A stretch of 7,976 nt of DNA from DATIHF01 sp035480955 (GTDB taxonomy: Bacteria; Patescibacteriota; Microgenomatia; Woykebacterales; RBG-16-39-9b): contig DATIHF010000001.1 of NCBI GenBank assembly GCA_035480955.1, forward strand, positions 1 through 7,976. Reading direction: 5' to 3'. The notes below the pieces were generated by a model. The model saw nothing but the letters and a program-made list of their open reading frames with translations. It was not told the origin of the DNA and searched no databases. The translations under genes were made by a program, and so were the position numbers. Shown here one piece after another: positions 1 through 4,494 of this stretch. The number at the start of each line of letters is the position of its first letter. Position 1 is the stretch's first letter.

Positions 1-6
1 TCCAAC

Positions 7-399
7 TCAGCGTTGCTGTAAGTCCAAGACAAACCCATCAATTAATTGTTGCCAACGTTTCCCAATCTCGATGCGCACGTCGTTTTTTTGGGTTTTTGAT
101 TTGCCCATGAGCTCTGGTGAGAGATCCCGCATTACTCCCTCGACTTCATAGAGCAAAGGAGGAACCGATAGACCTTCTGCAGCTACAAGAGCTAGTATTT
201 GGTCTGCATCTCGGTGTTTAACCGGTTCTTTCATCGGCCAGCTCCAGGTGAAGGATAGGAAGTAAGACGAAGCCCAGAGTGGACGTTGGTGCAGTTGGAG
301 CTCCCGATAGCCCCAGTTAAACATTGGCAGCTCGTTGACCTCCAATCCTAGAATTCTCATCGTCCAGTTGCCGGCGAGTACATGTACCCCGGTGACCAT
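7..399 (-). CDS. Hypothetical protein, 130 aa, unknown function
   Basis: I do not recognise this protein. It is a complete reading frame with an ATG at 399 and a TGA stop at 7-9. The start is supported by a strong purine-rich ribosome binding site (GGGAGGGG on the minus strand) ending about 4 bases before the ATG; the nearby upstream ATG is out of frame. The product is rich in aromatic residues in its first half (Trp at 12, 29, 42, 52 and 54). The second half is charged and probably helical, with a Lys-rich stretch near residue 100. No signal peptide, membrane segment or Cys is visible, so it is probably cytoplasmic, unlike everything else in the window. It is transcribed divergently from the surface-protein gene at 538. 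No functional clue comes from the context. Confidence 0.6.
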   Translation of the reverse strand: MVTGVHVLAGNWTMRILGLEVNELPMFNWGYRELQLHQRPLWASSYFLSFTWSWPMKEPVKHRDADQILALVAAEGLSVPPLLYEVEGVMRDLSPELMGKSKTQKNDVRIEIGKRWQQLIDGFVLDLQQR

Positions 400-432
400 T
401 GACCCCTCCCATAAGTGACTTTCTTCAGCTAA

Positions 433-441
433 ATTATCTCA
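433..441 (-). promoter_or_regulatory. Possible extended -10 promoter for the minus-strand gene
   Basis: Read on the minus strand, these bases give TGAGATAAT: a TG dinucleotide, one spacer base, and a GATAAT hexamer that matches TATAAT at five of six positions. It lies about 34 bases upstream of the ATG at 399. No good -35 hexamer is visible at the usual distance, which would fit an extended -10 promoter. Chance occurrence in AT-rich sequence is possible. Confidence 0.35.
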
Positions 442-469
442 CCAAGACGCAAGTTGGGTTGGTTTTTTG

Positions 470-498
470 TTGACACACACTCTAGTTGGGACTAAACT
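470..498 (+). promoter_or_regulatory. Sigma70-type promoter for the first LPxTG protein gene
   Basis: A perfect -35 hexamer TTGACA (470-475) is followed after exactly 17 bases by TAAACT (493-498), four of six matches to the -10 consensus. Transcription would start near 505, leaving a leader of about 33 bases. The same layout with the same 17-base spacer recurs before the second paralogue and before the riboswitch, which strengthens the call. The leader carries a modest Shine-Dalgarno (AGGA, 524-527), about ten bases before the ATG at 538. Confidence 0.65.
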
Positions 499-537
499 TG
501 CGGTTCTAGCAACCTTTTTTCGCAGGACAGCATTAAA

Positions 538-1191
538 ATGGTAAAAAAATCACTCCAGAGTCTGGTTATTCTAAGCTTTTTAACTCTAGCTCTAATTACC
601 CTACCCAAAAATCTTTACGCTGCCTACACTACGACACAAACAAACCAAGCTGTTACGGCCAACCCAGTGAAAGAGTGTACCCTTTCTTTTGGGTGGATCC
701 CCTTTAATGGTCAGACCTCACTTTCGTCGGGAAAGTGGGATGGTACTTATACTGTCTATCTCTACAAAACTTATACGGATGCAAATCATTCGGTGGCGAC
801 AACCAAAACAAAAGATTTTCGAGTTGAATTTTCCAATCTGATCCCCGGCCAAAGATATAGCTCAGAAGTTTGGCTGACCGGAGCGACTGTTGCCGGTTTG
901 CAGCCTTATTGGACTAAGTTTTTTTCGATGCCTTGCTCCCTGCCATCAGCTTCGTTAATTACAGCTTCTTCCAATACACCAACTCCGGTGGCAGCTGGGA
1001 CGACAACACAGACCACTACTGATACTTCTACGACTAATACCACAGAACTACCAAATACTGGCTGGTCACTTTCGAGCACTCTAATCATCAGCATTATTTT
1101 AGGTGTTGCCGGTTTTCTGCTTTATCGAAAAGTGAAACCAAGAAACCCTTCTTCAAAGCTGCCACTTGGTAATTTTATGCCCATCAAATAG
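538..1191 (+). CDS. Secreted FN3-like protein with LPNTG sorting signal (paralogue 1)
   Basis: This is a 217-residue exported protein of unknown function. Residues 1-28 form a signal peptide (Lys-Lys, hydrophobic core, cleavage site after Leu-Tyr-Ala). Residues 47-133 are a compact domain bounded by two cysteines (C47, C133) that could form a disulfide. Its FSNLIPGQRY motif (98-107) recalls the Leu-x-Pro-Gly-x-x-Tyr turn of fibronectin type III folds. A Thr/Ser-rich stalk follows (about 137-170), then LPNTG (171-175), a hydrophobic segment (180-196) and a basic tail. This order is what a sortase substrate shows, although the tail beyond the membrane segment (about 20 residues) is longer than usual. 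It is about 60% identical to the next gene product across the domain, so the pair arose by tandem duplication. The domain is not recognised beyond its fold resemblance. Ligand binding or adhesion is possible but not shown. Confidence 0.85.
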   Translation: MVKKSLQSLVILSFLTLALITLPKNLYAAYTTTQTNQAVTANPVKECTLSFGWIPFNGQTSLSSGKWDGTYTVYLYKTYTDANHSVATTKTKDFRVEFSNLIPGQRYSSEVWLTGATVAGLQPYWTKFFSMPCSLPSASLITASSNTPTPVAAGTTTQTTTDTSTTNTTELPNTGWSLSSTLIISIILGVAGFLLYRKVKPRNPSSKLPLGNFMPIK

Positions 1192-1214
1192 GCAAATAAA
1201 CGCTCTCATGTTTG

Positions 1215-1243
1215 TTGACTCCCCTTTATTTTGGTAATAAAAT
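1215..1243 (+). promoter_or_regulatory. Sigma70-type promoter for the second LPxTG protein gene
   Basis: TTGACT (1215-1220), a 17-base spacer and TAAAAT (1238-1243) give five of six matches in both hexamers. Transcription would begin near 1250, about 45 bases before the translation start. No convincing terminator separates this promoter from the preceding gene, so read-through from the first paralogue is also possible. Confidence 0.65.
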
Positions 1244-1294
1244 TATTTTTCTCTTAATTAACCTTTCTGAAAGTTATGAGAGGAAGTGAGTAAT

Positions 1295-1915
1295 GTGGTT
1301 AATAAAAATCTCCTTTGGTTTTTCTTAGCGTTACTGAGTTATTTCTTGCTTGATTTCCTTTTCTTTCAAAAAGATCTTTTCGCGGCAACCACTATCACGA
1401 CTACTTCAAATCAACCGCTACCCTCAGTCCCGAGCCCAGATTGTAAACTCGACTTTGGTTGGATTCCTTACAACGGAGTACCTCTTTCTTACGGTACCTG
1501 GGATGGGACCTACACTGTTTTTCTTTATCGCAGTTTTGAAGATCGCGATCACGCAGTTGCAAAAATCCGAACAAGTGAAAACAAAGCCCAATTTTCCAAC
1601 CTTGTTCCCGGGCAGCGCTACACTGCCGAGGTCTTTTTGACTGGTGCTTTTGTCGCTGGGCCAAATCCTTACTGGGACAAATTTCTCTCAATGCCTTGTA
1701 GCTATTCAAGCGCTGCAGTAGTAAGTAATAACACTAGCCCGACTGTAGTAACTGCTGCCACAACCACAAAGACAACTCCCCAGATCTTGCCGGACACAGG
1801 CTGGCAGCAATTTTTGGTTGCAGGAGCTGGAATTATCTTTGCTATTTTAGGACTAGTTTTATCCAGAACGATCAAGCTTAGGCATACTCTTGACAGAAGA
1901 GTATTGGCCAAGTAA
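1295..1915 (+). CDS. Secreted FN3-like protein with LPDTG sorting signal (paralogue 2)
   Basis: This tandem paralogue of the preceding gene has the same architecture. It has a signal peptide ending near residue 30 (Asp-Leu-Phe-Ala), a Cys-bounded domain (C50 to C135) with FSNLVPGQRY at 100-109, and a Thr-rich stalk. LPDTG (165-169), a hydrophobic segment (about 173-190) and a basic tail follow. The frame opens at a GTG at 1286, but I prefer the in-frame GTG at 1295. The Shine-Dalgarno AGGAAG (1281-1286) is then 8 bases away instead of overlapping the start. The N-terminus also becomes MVNKNL, matching MVKKSL of the paralogue. About 54 of 88 aligned domain residues are identical, including WIP, WDGTYTV, LTGA, VAG, PYW and SMPC, so these residues probably define the fold or binding face. 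The function is unknown. A role tied to the cobalamin unit just downstream is conceivable but rests on position only. Confidence 0.85.
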   Translation: MVNKNLLWFFLALLSYFLLDFLFFQKDLFAATTITTTSNQPLPSVPSPDCKLDFGWIPYNGVPLSYGTWDGTYTVFLYRSFEDRDHAVAKIRTSENKAQFSNLVPGQRYTAEVFLTGAFVAGPNPYWDKFLSMPCSYSSAAVVSNNTSPTVVTAATTTKTTPQILPDTGWQQFLVAGAGIIFAILGLVLSRTIKLRHTLDRRVLAK

Positions 1916-1918
1916 AGT
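1890..1918 (+). promoter_or_regulatory. Promoter for the cobalamin riboswitch leader
   Basis: TTGACA (1890-1895) lies inside the last codons of the upstream gene. After 17 bases comes TAAAGT (1913-1918), which overlaps that gene's stop codon. Transcription would begin near 1925, a short distance before the first riboswitch helix at 1941, as a riboswitch leader requires. The -10 hexamer is the left edge of an 18-base perfect palindrome (1913-1930). Confidence 0.6.
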
Positions 1919-1930
1919 ATTAATACTTTA
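1913..1930. repeat. Perfect 18-bp palindrome over the -10 and start region
   Basis: The bases TAAAGTATTAATACTTTA read identically on both strands. The palindrome begins at the stop codon of the upstream gene and covers the -10 and the predicted transcription start of the riboswitch leader. It could be an operator for a dimeric repressor, or the stem of a weak terminator for the upstream gene. There is no T tract after it, so the terminator reading is the weaker one. It is AT-rich, so chance cannot be excluded. Confidence 0.45.
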
Positions 1931-1940
1931 AAAATTTGAG

Positions 1941-2041
1941 CAAAGGACTTTGGTGAAAGGCCGTGAAATTCGGCCGGAGTGCCGCTACTGTAAACCCAGA
2001 ACCCAACCTTTGTATTTACCTCGAGCTAAGGTCAACTTTTC
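1941..2041 (+). promoter_or_regulatory. Cobalamin riboswitch aptamer (compact, diverged)
   Basis: This RNA would bind a cobalamin and control the three genes downstream. Core elements appear in the expected order. They are GGTGAA (1952-1957, where the family has GGGAA) and a hairpin GGCCG/CGGCC (1959-1963 with 1971-1975) whose loop region GTGAAATT mirrors the family's GGTGAAAATCC. Next come the signature GCCGCTACTGTAA (1981-1993) and a B12-box-like stretch GAGCTAAGGTCAAC (2023-2036). An outer helix CAAAGG/CCTTTG (1941-1946 with 2007-2012) closes the core. Only about 30 bases separate the CTGT motif from the B12 box, so the peripheral helices of the long class are absent, as in compact class II forms. 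The B12 box is degenerate, so the exact class and ligand form cannot be assigned by eye. The downstream gene content independently supports a cobalamin ligand. Confidence 0.8.
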
Positions 2042-2067
2042 AACCTTCTTTCTCGAGAAGGTTTTTT
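2042..2067 (+). terminator. Riboswitch-controlled intrinsic terminator
   Basis: AACCTTCT (2042-2049) pairs without mismatch with AGAAGGTT (2056-2063) around a six-base loop. Thymines run to 2067, and more follow after a single G. The hairpin stands between the riboswitch aptamer and the first gene of the unit, so it would stop transcription before that gene. Its left arm can instead pair with the B12-box region (AAGGT 2028-2032 with ACCTT 2043-2047; CTCGAG 2020-2025 with CTCGAG 2052-2057). That gives a competing antiterminator. This arrangement predicts expression when cobalamin is scarce and termination when it is bound. Confidence 0.8.
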
Positions 2068-2093
2068 GTTTCCTACTAGACTCGAAAAAATAA

Positions 2094-2687
2094 ATGTTAA
2101 AAAAATATTTACTACCAATTGTTCTTGTAAGTGCCGTTGCGGGATTATTTTTCCTGACCAAAAGTTCAGATAGTTCCTCGACACCAAAAGTCCAAACTGC
2201 TATTACAAAGACAGAACAAACGTCCAAAGTTGAAAGTTTAGAATCCACTGGACAAACACCAAACCCCCAGACTTCTCAGACGGAAAACAAAATCCAAGCA
2301 AAAGTTCAGGGCAGTTCCACAAATCAAAAAGCCAATTCCTCAACAAGCCAACCGGCTAGTTCAACAACTGAGGCTGGAATGCCCATCAAAGAAGTTTCGT
2401 TAAAAATCGAAGCCGGAACTAAAGGTACTTACATATATAAAATTCCCTGGGAAAGTGGGGACAGCGTTTGGACAGTTCTTGAGCGCGGTGGGCAACTTAA
2501 TCATTTCCCGATCGAACATGATGATCAAAGTTACAAACCAAGGATCTATGTGACTGATATCTATGACACCAACTGCGAATGCTGGACGTTCAAAGTTAAC
2601 AATATCTGCTCCAATGTAGCAGCCAACTCTTATTCTGTTAGTGAAAACGATTCAATACTCTGGTCGATTAATAAAATGTGTTCTTAA
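2094..2687 (+). CDS. Membrane-anchored DUF4430 / transcobalamin C-terminal-like protein
   Basis: This is a 197-residue protein proposed to provide the beta-domain half of a surface cobalamin-binding pair. Residues 5-22 are a hydrophobic N-terminal segment after Leu-Lys-Lys; there is no lipobox Cys, so it is either an uncleaved anchor or a signal peptide. A Ser/Thr/Gln-rich linker (about 23-95) reaches out to a C-terminal domain (98-197). The pattern there is that of DUF4430 (PF14478): PWESGDSVWTVLERGG (118-133), then YVTDIYD, CWTFKVNN (163-170), SYSVSENDSILWSI (179-192). PF14478 is the fold of the C-terminal domain of animal transcobalamin and intrinsic factor. Four cysteines (161, 163, 172, 196) could form two disulfides. 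The gene is the first after the cobalamin riboswitch and lies 9 bases before the barrel-protein gene. No good Shine-Dalgarno precedes the ATG (AAAAAATAA), which is unusual beside its neighbour. Cobalamin binding is inferred from family and context. Confidence 0.8.
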   Translation: MLKKYLLPIVLVSAVAGLFFLTKSSDSSSTPKVQTAITKTEQTSKVESLESTGQTPNPQTSQTENKIQAKVQGSSTNQKANSSTSQPASSTTEAGMPIKEVSLKIEAGTKGTYIYKIPWESGDSVWTVLERGGQLNHFPIEHDDQSYKPRIYVTDIYDTNCECWTFKVNNICSNVAANSYSVSENDSILWSINKMCS

Positions 2688-2692
2688 GGAGG
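2686..2692 (+). promoter_or_regulatory. Strong Shine-Dalgarno overlapping a stop codon
   Basis: AAGGAGG begins within the stop codon of the DUF4430-like gene and ends 4 bases before the ATG at 2697. It fixes the start of the barrel-protein gene and suggests co-translation of the two proteins, which would suit subunits acting together. Confidence 0.8.
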
Positions 2693-2696
2693 ACTA

Positions 2697-3917
2697 ATGT
2701 CTAGATTTATTAAAATTTCTCTTGCCGTTTCTCTCGCCACTGCCACTTTATTAACCCCAGTCTCCACCATGGCGGCGGTGCCGGATTACTCAACCAATGT
2801 TGATTCTCTGGTTAATTATTTAAAAGCCAATCAAGCTGCTGATGGTTCGATAACTGGTTTTGGTGGTGAGACCGCGTGGGCAGTCATGGGTTTTGCGAGC
2901 AATGGTGTGAATCCAAATTCAGTCCAAAATAGTGGAGTCTCGGTCATTGATTTTTTGAAAAATAATCCTCCGGGGACAGTTTCGGGGTGGGAAAGAGACT
3001 TGCTGGCTGTCACCGCTGCCGGTGAGAACCCCTTTACTTTTGGAGGACACAATTATGTTTCAGCAATTCAGTCTAGTGCCAACTCAAATCAACTAGGTTC
3101 AATTAGTAGTATCAACGATGATACTTTTGGGATCTTGGCTCTTATTTCTGCTGGAGCAAGCGCGAATCAAACAATAATTTCAGAGAGTGTTGATTTTGTG
3201 ATTGCCAATCAAAACGCTGATGGCGGTTGGGGGTACAATGTCGGTGTAGGGAGTGACAACGGCAGTACGGCGATTGCAATTCTATCTTTAGAAGCGGCCA
3301 AGGACAATGGTTTTTCCAATTCCGGCCTCCTTTCAGCAATTTCGCATGGAAAAAACTATCTCGAGGGCAACCAAAACCCAGATGGTGGGTGGGGCTATGC
3401 TGGACTAGGTTTTTCTGACGCCGCGTCGACTGCCTGGGCAATGTTGGTGACCTTGGGGGATGATAGCGCAACGACTGCGGCACTAGATTTCAATGTCACC
3501 AAACAAGATGCTAGTGGAGGCATTGATGGAGGATTTGGAGTGGATACCTACACCTCGGCCAACAGTCTGATTGCTTTCGGGCAGAAAGCTTTTCCAATTG
3601 GAGCCTTTGATGGGATTTTTCAAGAGAATGAAAATCCCCGAGAAGAGCCGGTTTCGACCCCAAGTGCCAAGCCTGCCGATCCAAACAACCCTCCTGGTCA
3701 AGTATTAGCGGCCAATACTAGTTCAGACCAAAATGGACAGGTGCTCGCCGCTTTGCCAGACACTGGGATCTCGGACACTAATTTTGAGAGCCCATTAGTC
3801 AATCTGGCAAAACAACCGACAATCAACAAAGTCTTTCTCGCCGCTATGCTGATGTTGGAGCTTGGATTAATACTGAAACTTTTAGCTGGACGACTAAAGA
3901 AAAGTAGTGTAAATTAA
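2697..3917 (+). CDS. Sortable alpha/alpha-barrel protein with prenyltransferase-like repeats (transcobalamin N-domain-like)
   Basis: This is a 406-residue secreted protein, proposed as the barrel half of a split cobalamin-binding pair. The signal peptide is residues 1-27 (cleavage near Met-Ala-Ala). Residues 32-300 carry alpha/alpha-toroid repeats of the prenyltransferase/squalene-oxidase type: NYLKANQAADGS (40-51), FVIANQNADGGWGY (167-180), YLEGNQNPDGGWGY (221-234) and KQDASGGIDGGFG (269-281). Each is followed by a small-residue helix such as STAIAILSLEAA. This superfamily includes the N-terminal alpha6/alpha6 barrel of transcobalamin and intrinsic factor. No Asp-x-Asp-Asp cyclase motif is seen, and export argues against a terpene enzyme. 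A Pro-rich linker with a duplicated GQVLAA (334-339, 347-352) leads to LPDTG (353-357), a hydrophobic segment (about 379-397) and a basic tail. The 21 residues between LPDTG and the membrane segment are atypical for a sortase signal. Cobalamin binding is inferred from riboswitch and partner. Confidence 0.8.
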   Translation: MSRFIKISLAVSLATATLLTPVSTMAAVPDYSTNVDSLVNYLKANQAADGSITGFGGETAWAVMGFASNGVNPNSVQNSGVSVIDFLKNNPPGTVSGWERDLLAVTAAGENPFTFGGHNYVSAIQSSANSNQLGSISSINDDTFGILALISAGASANQTIISESVDFVIANQNADGGWGYNVGVGSDNGSTAIAILSLEAAKDNGFSNSGLLSAISHGKNYLEGNQNPDGGWGYAGLGFSDAASTAWAMLVTLGDDSATTAALDFNVTKQDASGGIDGGFGVDTYTSANSLIAFGQKAFPIGAFDGIFQENENPREEPVSTPSAKPADPNNPPGQVLAANTSSDQNGQVLAALPDTGISDTNFESPLVNLAKQPTINKVFLAAMLMLELGLILKLLAGRLKKSSVN

Positions 3918-3927
3918 GAAAGAACCA

Positions 3928-4476
3928 ATGCAGAAAATTCTTGAAAAACTCACTAACCCATTGATCTTTGTTCTTGCTGCGGCAATCCTCCGGGTTTTAC
4001 CACATGCGCCCAATTTCGCCCCGATTGGGGCCATGGCCCTTTTCTCGGGTAGTTACCTAAACAAAAAAACTGCTTTTGCTCTGCCACTGGCGGCGATGGT
4101 TCTTTCTGACTTGTTCATTGGATTTGATAGTTGGGCTTCACGGCTAACTGTTTATGGAGCGTTTGCCGCTATTACCTTGATCGGGTTCTGGTTGAGATCC
4201 CGTCGGTCGGTTGGAAATATCATTCTAGCCTCACTTTGTGCCTCAGTCCTATTCTTTATTATAACCAACTTCGGCGTTTGGGCTTTCGGATCTCTTTACC
4301 CTCGCACGGCCGAAGGGTTGGTTGCCTGTTTCACCGCAGCAATTCCTTTCTTTAGAAATACTCTCTTCGGAGATTTAGTTTACACAGGAGTCTTTTTCGG
4401 TGGATACGCCTTGGTAAAAAATTTAGCTTCACGAAAAAGAATCAACTTAGCTAAGGTTGACTATCTTAATAAATAG
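3928..4476 (+). CDS. DUF6580-type putative ECF transporter S component
   Basis: This is a 182-residue integral membrane protein with about five or six hydrophobic helices (roughly 12-24, 32-42, 46-65, 75-89, 97-117, 146-165). The sequence pattern is that of the DUF6580 family, annotated as putative substrate-binding S components of energy-coupling factor vitamin transporters. The relevant parts are LRVLPHAPNFAPIGAMALF near the N-terminus, a central LSDLFIGF, and ITNFGVWAFG...YPRTAEGL...FFRNTLFGDLVYTG in the second half. It starts 10 bases after the barrel-protein gene behind a weak purine-rich site (AAGAAAGAA) and is the last gene before the next promoter. Its place in a cobalamin-riboswitch unit points to a corrinoid as substrate, handed over by the two surface proteins. 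No ECF ATPases or T component are in the window; they would have to be encoded elsewhere. The substrate is inference; the family call is fairly secure. Confidence 0.75.
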   Translation: MQKILEKLTNPLIFVLAAAILRVLPHAPNFAPIGAMALFSGSYLNKKTAFALPLAAMVLSDLFIGFDSWASRLTVYGAFAAITLIGFWLRSRRSVGNIILASLCASVLFFIITNFGVWAFGSLYPRTAEGLVACFTAAIPFFRNTLFGDLVYTGVFFGGYALVKNLASRKRINLAKVDYLNK

Positions 4477-4486
4477 GAAATATACT
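4457..4486 (+). promoter_or_regulatory. Promoter placed for a leaderless or near-leaderless transcript
   Basis: TTGACT (4457-4462) and TATACT (4481-4486) each match consensus at five of six positions and are 18 bases apart. The -10 ends only 8 bases before the ATG at 4495, so transcription would begin at or within a few bases of the start codon. The -35 and part of the spacer lie inside the end of the transporter gene. It marks the likely end of the cobalamin unit and the start of a new one. Confidence 0.55.
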
Positions 4487-4494
4487 TAAGTGAG

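Noticed and set aside
448..502. 8-bp inverted repeat CGCAAGTT (448-455) / AACTTGCG (495-502) around the first promoter
   Set aside because: The arms are far apart, do not extend, and an 8-base match within such a span is not rare enough to call an operator.
502..520. Small GGTT/AACC hairpin followed by six T in the leader of the first paralogue
   Set aside because: A 4-bp stem is too weak for an intrinsic terminator, and it would block the gene's own promoter without a visible switching partner.
1203..1282. CTCTCAT / ATGAGAG inverted repeat spanning the second promoter
   Set aside because: The left arm is upstream of the predicted transcription start, so both arms would not be in that promoter's RNA. 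The 7-base match may be chance.
1350..1709. Overlapping open frames on both strands inside the second paralogue
   Set aside because: The covering gene is supported by paralogy, signal peptide and sorting signal. The other frames show no ribosome binding site or protein-like features.
538..1915. The two paralogues as fragments of one broken gene
   Set aside because: Each has a full signal peptide, domain, stalk, sorting signal and its own promoter, so they are intact duplicates.
3142..3701. Minus-strand open frames inside the barrel-protein gene
   Set aside because: They are antisense shadows of a repeat-rich coding sequence with no start signals.
2697..3917. Reading the repeat protein as a squalene/hopene cyclase or prenyltransferase enzyme
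   Set aside because: It has a signal peptide and a C-terminal membrane segment with LPDTG, no Asp-x-Asp-Asp catalytic motif, and it sits in a cobalamin-riboswitch unit. Only the toroid fold is shared.
4446..4455. CTTAGCTAAG palindrome just upstream of the -35 before the cupredoxin gene
   Set aside because: It is short and within coding sequence of the transporter gene. There is no second copy or other support.
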